A stretch of 5,515 nucleotides of DNA from Acidimicrobiales bacterium (GTDB lineage Bacteria; Actinomycetota; Acidimicrobiia; Acidimicrobiales; VFJN01): the NCBI GenBank assembly GCA_016936035.1, contig JAFGPU010000146.1:1-5515 (forward strand), written 5' to 3'. Positions within the stretch are counted from its first letter, which is position 1, and the number at the start of each line of letters is the position of its first letter. The notes under the pieces were generated by a model. It was not told the DNA's origin, searched no databases, and was given only the letters and a program-made list of their open reading frames with translations. The position numbers and the translations under genes are program-made. This document shows positions 1-4,396 of the stretch, piece by piece.

Positions 1-723
1 GCGGTGCGCGACAAGACCGACGCCAACCTCCGCACCGAGCCCGGCAAGCCGATGGCGATCAAGGAGGAGGAGGTCGCCAGCGGCGCCCTGTTCGAGGAGT
101 ACATCGACTGGCGGGCGAAGCATCCCTCCGACGACCTCATGACCCACCTGCTCACGGCCGAGTTCGAGGACCAGGACGGGCAGGTCCGCACGCTCACCCG
201 CGACGAGGTGCTCACCTACACCGCCGTGCTCGCCGGCGCCGGCAACGAGACCACCGGACGGCTGATCGGATGGCTCGCCAAGGTGCTCGCCGAGCACCCC
301 GACCAGCGGCGCGCCGTACGCGAGGACCGCTCGCTGCTCCCGAACGTCATCGACGAGACGCTCCGGTTCGAGCCCACCGGCCACGCCACCGCCCGCTACG
401 TCATGGAGGACGTCGAGTACCACGGCACCACCGTCCCCGCCGGCAGCCCGATCCTGATGCTCATGGCGTCGGCCAACCGCGACCCCCGCCGGTACGAGAA
501 CCCCGACGTCTACGACATCCGTCGCGACGACATCCAGCACCTGACCTTCGGCTACGGGCTCCACTTCTGCCTGGGCGCCAACCTCGCCCGCCTCGAAGGA
601 CGGGTGGCCCTCGACGAGCTGCTCAACCGCTTCCCCGAGTGGGACGTCGACCTGGACGACAGCGCCCTGGCGCCCACCTCGACCGTACGGGGCTGGGAGC
701 GGCTCCCGCTGATCGTTCGCTGA
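1..723 (+). CDS. Cytochrome P450, C-terminal part (5' end outside window)
   Basis: Haem-thiolate monooxygenase, expected to be a soluble bacterial P450 that takes electrons from a ferredoxin and reductase to hydroxylate an unidentified substrate. The reading frame is open from the first base, and only about 240 residues are present against roughly 400 for the family, so the start lies to the left; the GTG at 4 is not a credible start. Counting from that GTG codon, the I-helix oxygen-activation motif AGAGNETT is at 77-84, the K-helix ExxR motif (ETLR) at 118-121, and the haem-binding loop FGYGLHFCLGANLAR at 182-196 with the cysteine ligand at 189. All three diagnostic motifs are intact and in the right order, so the visible part looks functional. 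The segment before the I helix fits the F/G-helix region. It ends 22 bp before the stop of the convergent methyltransferase. The family call is very secure; the subfamily and substrate are not readable. Confidence 0.96.
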   Translation, partial: AVRDKTDANLRTEPGKPMAIKEEEVASGALFEEYIDWRAKHPSDDLMTHLLTAEFEDQDGQVRTLTRDEVLTYTAVLAGAGNETTGRLIGWLAKVLAEHPDQRRAVREDRSLLPNVIDETLRFEPTGHATARYVMEDVEYHGTTVPAGSPILMLMASANRDPRRYENPDVYDIRRDDIQHLTFGYGLHFCLGANLARLEGRVALDELLNRFPEWDVDLDDSALAPTSTVRGWERLPLIVR

Positions 724-733
724 TCGACCGTCG

Positions 734-756
734 GCGCCGGGCGCGTCACCCGGCGC
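734..756. terminator. Perfect 8-bp inverted repeat between convergent genes, possible bidirectional terminator
   Basis: The arms GCGCCGGG (734-741) and CCCGGCGC (749-756) are exact reverse complements around a 7-nt loop. The stem is all G/C and lies 11 bp after the P450 stop. The loop contains the stop codon of the opposing methyltransferase gene (746-748). There is no U tract on either side, so this is at best a GC-rich hairpin terminator without a tail. Its position between converging genes supports a role in ending both transcripts, but that is inference. Confidence 0.5.
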
Positions 757-1564
757 GGGCTGCGGAGGTGACGAGCAGCCCTGGTTCCATGACCGAGACA
801 TCGCCGTCGACGAAGGGTGCGCAGCGCTCGACGACCTCTGCTTCGAGCGCGGCCCGCTCGGCTTCGTCGAGTTCCGCCGCGACGGCCGACAGCGGCGTGC
901 TCTGGACGTACTGCCAGAAGAAGTCGGCGGGCGGCGCCACGCGCAGCGGCACGGTGGTGGTCTCGACGCGCACGCGGTCGAAGCCGGCCGTCTCCATCAG
1001 CCGGCGTGCCTCGTCGGGGTCGTGGAGTGCGAACACGGCATGGACGAACATCGACGCGCCCGGTCCGATGTGGTTGGTGAGGGCCTCGTCGATGGCCTGG
1101 AAGAGGGGCGGTGTCGGCCCCGGGGTGCACCACACGGCGCGCCCGGCAGGTGCGAGGACCCGGTGCATCTCCCGCACTGCCTGGTCCCGGTCGGAGAAGA
1201 ACTGCAACCCCATGGAGCACAGGACCAGGTCGACCGAGGCATCGGGCACCGGGATGTCCTCGGCCGGCGCCTCGTGCCAGTCGATGTCGTCAGCCGAGCT
1301 GATGCGGGCCACCTCGAGCATTCCGGGGTTGGCGTCGAGGCCGGCGACGGTGCCCGACGGGCCGACGGCCTGCCGGGCGAGACGGCTGACGACGCCGGTG
1401 CCGCACGCCACGTCGAGCACCCGCTCTCCCGGTGCGGGCTCGGCGGTGTCGATCAAGCGGCGGGCCACCGGCTCACCGATGGCGGGAACGAAGTGGCGCT
1501 CGTAGCTCTCGGCGGCGCCGGCCGCGTACTTCGCGTACAGGGATGTGGCGGGTGGGGTCGCCAT
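746..1564 (-). CDS. Class I SAM-dependent methyltransferase (UbiE/COQ5-like)
   Basis: A 272-residue cytosolic Rossmann-fold methyltransferase that uses S-adenosylmethionine; the acceptor is unknown. Motif I is VLDVACGTG at 49-57. The acidic residue at the end of strand 2 is D77 in GLDANPGML. The strand 4 region is VDLVLCSMGLQFF at 111-123, and RVLAPAGR at 135-142 is the usual post-strand-4 signature of the UbiE-like group. A C-terminal extension of about 120 residues (PPLFQAIDE onward) resembles the substrate-capping part seen in many secondary-metabolite and lipid methyltransferases. The start is set at the ATG at 1564 because GAGGAGG lies 5 nt upstream and the protein then begins with a typical N-terminus (MATPPATSLYAKYAAGAAE). 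The longer open frame reaching 1675 would add 37 residues of unlikely composition. It is convergent with the P450 and divergent from a second methyltransferase. It lacks the conserved cysteine pattern of arsenite methyltransferases. Confidence 0.9.
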   Translation of the reverse strand: MATPPATSLYAKYAAGAAESYERHFVPAIGEPVARRLIDTAEPAPGERVLDVACGTGVVSRLARQAVGPSGTVAGLDANPGMLEVARISSADDIDWHEAPAEDIPVPDASVDLVLCSMGLQFFSDRDQAVREMHRVLAPAGRAVWCTPGPTPPLFQAIDEALTNHIGPGASMFVHAVFALHDPDEARRLMETAGFDRVRVETTTVPLRVAPPADFFWQYVQSTPLSAVAAELDEAERAALEAEVVERCAPFVDGDVSVMEPGLLVTSAARAG

Positions 1565-1569
1565 CGGAG

Positions 1570-1576
1570 CCTCCTC
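1570..1576 (-). promoter_or_regulatory. Shine-Dalgarno site deciding the methyltransferase start
   Basis: Read on the minus strand this is GAGGAGG, followed by 5 nt and then ATG at 1564. It is the strongest ribosome binding site in the left half of the window and is the reason for choosing the 272-residue form of the protein. Confidence 0.75.
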
Positions 1577-1596
1577 GTGGACGAGCTGTCGGGAAC

Positions 1597-1602
1597 AACG
1601 TA
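1597..1602 (-). promoter_or_regulatory. Candidate -10 box for the minus-strand methyltransferase
   Basis: The minus-strand hexamer TACGTT fits TAnnnT and would start a transcript about 25 nt upstream of the ATG, leaving room for the GAGGAGG site. No convincing -35 box is seen at 16-18 bp, so this is a weak call. Confidence 0.3.
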
Positions 1603-1619
1603 TGGATCCGGGCGACCGT

Positions 1620-1664
1620 CCGACGTCGGGAGAACCCGCCAACTTCGTGCGGGTCGGGTGGCGG
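1620..1664. repeat. Palindrome and inverted repeats in the divergent methyltransferase intergenic region
   Basis: CCGACGTCGG at 1620-1629 is a perfect 10-bp palindrome. Just beyond it, CCGCCA (1636-1641) and TGGCGG (1659-1664) are exact reverse complements 17 bp apart. ACCCGC (1634-1639) can alternatively pair with GCGGGT (1649-1654). These lie between two divergent genes and could be protein binding sites, but in DNA this GC-rich short palindromes arise easily by chance. Confidence 0.3.
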
Positions 1665-1701
1665 ATAACCCCCACGCGCCCCGGCCGGCCGAGCGCGGTG
1701 C

Positions 1702-1707
1702 GATGCT
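1702..1707 (+). promoter_or_regulatory. Candidate -10 box for a leaderless methyltransferase mRNA
   Basis: GATGCT ends 6 nt before the ATG at 1714, so transcription would begin at or next to the start codon. It matches TAnnnT only at A2 and T6. No Shine-Dalgarno sequence precedes the ATG, which supports leaderless translation, as is common in actinobacteria. Confidence 0.35.
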
Positions 1708-1713
1708 CTGACG

Positions 1714-2391
1714 ATGGTGGCCAGTGCCGACGCGCGCGCGACGACCGCGCGTGCCTACGACGACATCGTCGACGACTACGTCCGGCGCACCACGGATCTG
1801 CCCGATGACTTCGTGCGCTTCAGGTCTCGCTTCGTCGCGCGGGTACGACGTGGTGGCCGGGTGGCCGACATCGGCTGCGGGCCGGGGCGCGACGCCGCGG
1901 TGTTCGCGGCAGCGGGGCTGCGGGTCGCCGCCCTCGACGCGTCACAGGGGATGGCGGCCCGGACGCACAGGGCCGGCACGCCCGTCGCCCTGGCCGACAT
2001 GCGGCACCCGCCCTTCCGTGACGGCGCCGTGGACGGCATCTGGTCGGCCGCCGCGCTGCTGCACGTGCCGCGAGCGGAGGTCCCAGCCACCGTTCGAGGC
2101 TGGCGCCGGTGCCTCGCCGCCGACGGCGTCCTCGGACTCTCGACCGCGATCGGCGACCACGAGGGATGGGAGCCGGTGAACGACCGCCGGGCGACACCGC
2201 CGGCGCAGGAACCTGTGCACGACCGGGCGGAGGCACCGCCGGGAGCGCTCCGGCGCTGGTTCGTCTACCACCGTCCCGATGCGCTGCTCGCCCTGCTCGA
2301 CGAGGCCGGGTTCGAGGTGATCAGCAGCGCCGAGCGGGCGACCCACCGACGATGGCTTCAGGTCATCGCCCGCGCCCGAGGCCCGAGGTAG
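1714..2391 (+). CDS. Class I SAM-dependent methyltransferase
   Basis: A 225-residue small-molecule methyltransferase of the class I fold, expected in the cytosol. The N-terminal helix ARATTARAYDDIVDDY is typical of the family. Motif I is VADIGCGPGRDA at 50-61, followed by the acidic strand 2 residue D75 (ALDASQGM) and by D95 in the ALADM segment, which usually contacts the adenine. The strand 4 region AVDGIWSAAALLHVPR is at 105-120, and the final YHRPDALLALLDEAGFEV segment at 185-202 is the usual C-terminal helix-strand. The acceptor cannot be inferred. The ATG at 1714 has no Shine-Dalgarno site. GTG at 1717 is an alternative one codon later, and family alignment favours a start here. Residues 153-177 carry an imperfect tandem 13-codon duplication (EPVNDRRATPP then EPVHDRAEAPP) in what should be the strand 5 to strand 6 insertion. 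The stop lies 4 bp from the stop of the opposing VOC gene. Confidence 0.9.
   Translation: MVASADARATTARAYDDIVDDYVRRTTDLPDDFVRFRSRFVARVRRGGRVADIGCGPGRDAAVFAAAGLRVAALDASQGMAARTHRAGTPVALADMRHPPFRDGAVDGIWSAAALLHVPRAEVPATVRGWRRCLAADGVLGLSTAIGDHEGWEPVNDRRATPPAQEPVHDRAEAPPGALRRWFVYHRPDALLALLDEAGFEVISSAERATHRRWLQVIARARGPR
2170..2247 (+). repeat. Imperfect tandem 39-bp duplication inside the methyltransferase gene
   Basis: Thirteen codons from 2170 to 2208 align without gaps to the next thirteen, 2209 to 2247, with about 27 of 39 bases identical. The encoded pattern EPVxDRxxxPP occurs twice in register. The segment is charged and proline-rich and is probably a surface loop. Confidence 0.5.
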
Positions 2392-2395
2392 GCGA

Positions 2396-2782
2396 TCACC
2401 TTCCTGCCGGCTGGAACAGCTCGACGAAGTTGCCCGAGGGGTCTTCGAGCAGGGTCTGGCTGCCACCCGGCCCGGTCACCGTCTCGTTCCGGAAACTGAG
2501 CCCGGCGTCACGGAGGCGCGTGACCTCGGCGTCGAGATCGTCGACGATCAGGTGGATGCGGTTCCACCCGCCCGGGCCCGGCGTCTCTCCGTCCGACATC
2601 GCCCGCCCGGCGGAGCTGGCCGGGCCGCTCAGGAGCAGTCGCAGGTTGCCGCGTGTGACGTCGGCGAACGCGGGCGCCGCGCTGGTCCGCACCTCGAAGC
2701 CGAGGTGCTTCGTGTAGAAGTCGATCGACGCTTGGACGTCATCGACCATGTAGCGGACGTTCACCATCTGCTGTTCGGACAT
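2396..2782 (-). CDS. VOC family protein (glyoxalase/bleomycin-resistance/dioxygenase fold)
   Basis: A 128-residue single-module VOC protein made of two beta-alpha-beta-beta-beta halves. Half one contains VNVRYMVDDVQASIDFYTKH (7-26), with the FY and LGFEV pattern. Half two starts at WNRIHLIVDDLDAEVTRLRDAG (73-94) and ends with the hallmark DPSGNFVELFQP (114-125). Of the four positions that usually hold the metal, H77 and E121 in the second half are present. The first half has Arg/Tyr (10-11) where His or Gln is usual, and Leu/Ser where Glu is usual, so canonical metal chemistry is doubtful; binding or sequestration of a ligand is an alternative. It has no cysteine, which argues against ArsI-type organoarsenical lyase. 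The start has AAGGAG 5 nt upstream. It lies 14 bp after the ArsR-ArsC fusion gene on the same strand and is probably co-transcribed with it. The function is unknown. Confidence 0.88.
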   Translation of the reverse strand: MSEQQMVNVRYMVDDVQASIDFYTKHLGFEVRTSAAPAFADVTRGNLRLLLSGPASSAGRAMSDGETPGPGGWNRIHLIVDDLDAEVTRLRDAGLSFRNETVTGPGGSQTLLEDPSGNFVELFQPAGR

Positions 2783-2787
2783 GGCTG

Positions 2788-2793
2788 CTCCTT
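2788..2793 (-). promoter_or_regulatory. Ribosome binding site of the VOC gene
   Basis: AAGGAG on the minus strand lies in the 14-bp gap after the ArsR-ArsC stop, 5 nt before the ATG. The gap is too short for an independent promoter with its own leader, which supports co-transcription. Confidence 0.75.
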
Positions 2794-2796
2794 CGA

Positions 2797-3594
2797 TCAG
2801 GCCGGGACTGGCTCGGCAGGGTGGAGAAGGCTGGTGATCAGGAACCGGATCCGCGTCTCCAGCTCGGAGGCCGTCTGCTGGAAGGCGGGATAGGTCGCTG
2901 CGTCATCGCCACCAGCGGCTGGGTCGGCGATGCTCCAGTGGGCGGTCCGGGGTCGGCCCGGGAACTCGGGGCAGATCTCGCGCACCCGGTCGCACAGGGT
3001 GACGACCTGGTCGAACCGCTCGTGGGCGAACACGCGGAGATGCTTCGACCGGAACTCGGCGATGTCGAGACCATGCCGCTCGCGCAGGACCCGTACGGCG
3101 TTGGCATGAACGGGCTTCGGGTGGCTGCCGGCGCTGCGGGCCTCGACCAGGCCGCCCGAGCGGGCCGAGGCCAACGCCTCGGCCATCTGCGAGCGCGCGC
3201 TGTTGCCCGTGCAGAGGAACAGCACCCGGGCCCGGGGCGGCCCCGGCTGTGCCAGATCGGGCGAGAGCGCGGCGAGACGCAACCCCGGGTGCAGGGCGGC
3301 GCCGGTGGCTGCCAGCGACGAACCGACGCGGGCGAGATCGATCGAGTAGTAGGTGTCCCGTCGATCGGCGGAGCTTCGCCGCGCCGACACGAGGTCGGCC
3401 TCTCGCAGCTTGCCCAGGTGGTACGAGACCACGTTCTGCGGTTCGCCCACCAGCTGGGTCAGCTCGTGCACCCGGCGATCGCTGCGGCCCAGCTCGCTCA
3501 GCAGCCGCCACCGCAGCCGATGTCCGGCGAGCTGCACGAAGGCCGGCGGCTCGCGGTCGGCATCGCGGTCGGCGTCGCTCGGTGACGGGCTCAC
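2797..3594 (-). CDS. ArsR-type winged-helix regulator fused to LMW phosphatase/arsenate reductase (ArsC)
   Basis: A 265-residue fusion. Residues 18-95 form an ArsR-like winged helix, with the recognition-helix segment NVVSYHLGKLREADLV at 54-69 and the wing near RRSSADRRDTYYSID. Residues 122-258 are a low-molecular-weight phosphatase fold with the P-loop CTGNSARS (C128-S135; C-X5-R-S), the SKHL segment at 183-186, the pair C201-X6-C208 and an Asp-Pro at 224-225. The C-X6-C spacing equals that of the resolving cysteines of thioredoxin-coupled ArsC (C82 and C89 in the staphylococcal enzyme), so arsenate reduction is favoured over tyrosine phosphatase activity. ArsR-ArsC fusions are known in actinobacteria. 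Only three cysteines exist, all catalytic; the DNA-binding half has none. The start is GTG at 3594: an in-frame stop lies shortly upstream, there is no Shine-Dalgarno site, and a -10 box ends 7 nt before it, so the mRNA is probably leaderless. No arsenite pump gene is in the window. Confidence 0.92.
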   Translation of the reverse strand: MSPSPSDADRDADREPPAFVQLAGHRLRWRLLSELGRSDRRVHELTQLVGEPQNVVSYHLGKLREADLVSARRSSADRRDTYYSIDLARVGSSLAATGAALHPGLRLAALSPDLAQPGPPRARVLFLCTGNSARSQMAEALASARSGGLVEARSAGSHPKPVHANAVRVLRERHGLDIAEFRSKHLRVFAHERFDQVVTLCDRVREICPEFPGRPRTAHWSIADPAAGGDDAATYPAFQQTASELETRIRFLITSLLHPAEPVPA

Positions 3595-3601
3595 GGGTCC
3601 G

Positions 3602-3631
3602 ACGATAGATCAAACTGGCTCGATGCATCAA
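3602..3631 (-). promoter_or_regulatory. Promoter of the ArsR-ArsC / VOC operon
   Basis: On the minus strand TTGATG (3631-3626), an 18-bp spacer and TATCGT (3607-3602) form a good sigma-70-type promoter. The -10 box ends 7 nt before the GTG start, predicting a leaderless transcript. The operator-like repeats overlap both the spacer and the -35 box. Confidence 0.6.
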
Positions 3632-3644
3632 CCAGAATCGATGG
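3609..3644. promoter_or_regulatory. Tandem ArsR operator candidates (ATCAA-N6-TCGAT, twice)
   Basis: ATCAA-N6-TCGAT occurs at 3609-3624 and again at 3627-3642. The two units are direct repeats with an 18-bp pitch; 13 of 18 positions match. Each unit is an inverted repeat with one mismatch (ATCAA versus ATCGA), the general shape of ArsR-family operators. The first unit fills the spacer between the -10 and -35 boxes and the second starts on the -35 box, so binding would block polymerase. Autoregulation by the fusion protein is inferred from position. Confidence 0.6.
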
Positions 3645-3664
3645 AACGGCGGCATGATCCGATA

Positions 3665-3707
3665 CCGGCGTTGCTGTGTTGCGGCCACTGCAACAGAGCA
3701 GCGCCGG
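3665..3707 (-). terminator. Long 18-bp stem hairpin after tetR, probable terminator
   Basis: Bases 3665-3682 pair with 3690-3707 around the 7-nt loop GGCCACT (3683-3689). Sixteen of 18 positions are Watson-Crick, one is G-T (3671/3701) and one is a G-G mismatch (3676/3696). The hairpin begins 9 nt after the tetR stop codon in the direction of tetR transcription, and would insulate the ArsR-ArsC promoter from read-through. No U run follows on the minus strand, so it is not a classical intrinsic terminator. It is far longer than the other hairpins in the window. Confidence 0.6.
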
Positions 3708-3716
3708 AAGCCCACG

Positions 3717-4307
3717 TCAGGCGAAGACGCCGGCGACGACCGCTGCGACGGCGGCGTCGGCGGCCAGGATGGCGCGGTCACGGCCGATGGGATCGGCGCG
3801 CGTCAGCCGGTGGTAGTAGAGCGGTGCCGACACGGCCCGGATGACGGTGACGCCGTCGGTCCCGGCGGGCGCTTCCCCGCGTTCGACCGCCTCGTCGACG
3901 CACGGCGACCACTCGGTGATGCGGGTGTCGTAGAAGCGCTCCAGCGCCTGCGCCGTGTCGGGGTCGGTGGTGGCCGCCGCGATGATCGCCGCGAACAGGC
4001 GGCCCTGCCGTCGATCGTCGAGCGTCGTCTGCACCAGCAGCGCGTTGGCCCGTAGGTCGCCGGTGAGCGATCCGGTGCGCGAACGGGGCGAGGATTCGTC
4101 GGCCATCTCGACGAGCAGGTCGGCGATCAGCGCCGGAGTGCTCCCCCACCGGCGGTACACCGTCGACTTCCCGACGCCGGCGTCCCGAGCCACGGTCGCC
4201 AGGTCGGTCCCCGAGAGCCCCACCTCGGCGAGCAGGTCGCCGGTGGCACGCAGGACCGCCCGTCGGACACGGGCGGTGCGGCCACCCGGGCGCGCCATGG
4301 AGGTCAT
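3717..4307 (-). CDS. TetR/AcrR family transcriptional repressor
   Basis: A 196-residue one-component regulator. The N-terminal DNA-binding domain spans about residues 12-58: helix 1 at RVRRAVLRATGDLLAEVG, and the helix-turn-helix TDLATVARDAGVGKSTVYRRW at 34-54, whose GVGKSTVYRRW recognition helix is the family hallmark. The rest is an all-helical ligand-binding and dimerisation domain; it includes FAAIIAAATTDPDTAQALERFY (105-126) and the hydrophobic APLYYHRLT segment (161-169). The effector is unknown. ATG at 4307 is used; ATG at 4298 would shorten the protein by three residues. Neither has a Shine-Dalgarno site, and a TAGTCT -10 box ends 7 nt before 4307, which favours a leaderless mRNA from 4307. 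It is divergent from the aldo/keto reductase, with two matching palindromes in the 89-bp gap, so control of the reductase and of itself is likely. Confidence 0.95.
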   Translation of the reverse strand: MTSMARPGGRTARVRRAVLRATGDLLAEVGLSGTDLATVARDAGVGKSTVYRRWGSTPALIADLLVEMADESSPRSRTGSLTGDLRANALLVQTTLDDRRQGRLFAAIIAAATTDPDTAQALERFYDTRITEWSPCVDEAVERGEAPAGTDGVTVIRAVSAPLYYHRLTRADPIGRDRAILAADAAVAAVVAGVFA

Positions 4308-4314
4308 GCGTCCC

Positions 4315-4320
4315 AGACTA
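4315..4320 (-). promoter_or_regulatory. -10 box of tetR (leaderless)
   Basis: The minus-strand hexamer TAGTCT ends 7 nt before the ATG at 4307, the same geometry as the ArsR-ArsC promoter. Its upstream half lies within the first operator-like palindrome, consistent with autorepression. No strong -35 box is seen. Confidence 0.45.
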
Positions 4321-4341
4321 ACGGGACTTGCGTGCCATTAG
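4318..4341. promoter_or_regulatory. TetR operator candidate O1
   Basis: CTAACGG (4318-4324) and CCATTAG (4335-4341) form a 24-bp inverted repeat with 7-bp arms, one mismatch and a 10-bp gap. It overlaps the -10 of tetR and the expected -35 region of the aldo/keto reductase promoter. Assignment to the adjacent TetR protein is inference from position and from the matching second site. Confidence 0.6.
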
Positions 4342-4354
4342 GTGGAAGAGTCGG

Positions 4355-4360
4355 TAGCGT
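4355..4360 (+). promoter_or_regulatory. -10 box of the aldo/keto reductase gene
   Basis: TAGCGT in the context TCGGTAGCGT. It predicts a transcript start near 4367 and a leader of about 30 nt. The same ten-base context, with one change, recurs at 5471-5480 before the next gene. The -35 is weak (GTGCCA at 17 bp), as expected for a repressible or activator-aided promoter. Confidence 0.5.
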
Positions 4361-4362
4361 CC

Positions 4363-4386
4363 TTAACGACACACGCCTCCCGTTAG
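4363..4386. promoter_or_regulatory. TetR operator candidate O2
   Basis: TTAACGA (4363-4369) and CCGTTAG (4380-4386) repeat the architecture of O1: 7-bp arms, a 10-bp gap, 24 bp in all, with 16 of 24 bases shared. The left arm is degenerate; the right arm matches the CTAACGG half-site of O1 exactly. O2 covers the predicted start of transcription and the first bases of the ribosome binding site of the aldo/keto reductase. Confidence 0.55.
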
Positions 4387-4390
4387 GAGA
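4385..4390 (+). promoter_or_regulatory. Ribosome binding site of the aldo/keto reductase gene
   Basis: AGGAGA lies 6 nt before the ATG at 4397 and fixes that start. It shares its first two bases with the right arm of operator candidate O2. Confidence 0.75.
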
Positions 4391-4396
4391 ACCACC

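Noticed and set aside
552..1505. Long open frames on both strands overlapping the P450 end and the minus-strand methyltransferase
   Set aside because: They are shadow frames with Arg/Pro/Ser-rich low-complexity translations and no motif, typical of alternative frames in high-GC DNA. The real genes carry complete family motifs.
1565..1675. 37-residue N-terminal extension of the minus-strand methyltransferase
   Set aside because: The extension lacks family similarity, and the strong GAGGAGG site lies 5 nt before the internal ATG at 1564.
2374..2387. Tandem GCCCGAG repeat at the end of the second methyltransferase
   Set aside because: Only two 7-bp units within coding sequence; best explained by Ala/Arg/Gly/Pro codons in GC-rich DNA.
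746..2391. Arsenite methyltransferase (ArsM) for either methyltransferase, given the nearby ArsC domain
   Set aside because: Neither protein shows the conserved cysteine arrangement or characteristic sequence blocks of ArsM; both are generic class I methyltransferases, and neither belongs to the arsenic operon strand and spacing.
2396..2782. ArsI organoarsenical lyase
   Set aside because: The VOC protein contains no cysteine and lacks two of the usual metal ligands, so the ArsI arsenic-binding site is absent.
3665..3707. Integron attC site
   Set aside because: The hairpin has the size of a small attC, but the GTTRRRY/RYYYAAC core sites are not present and no integrase or cassette structure is near.
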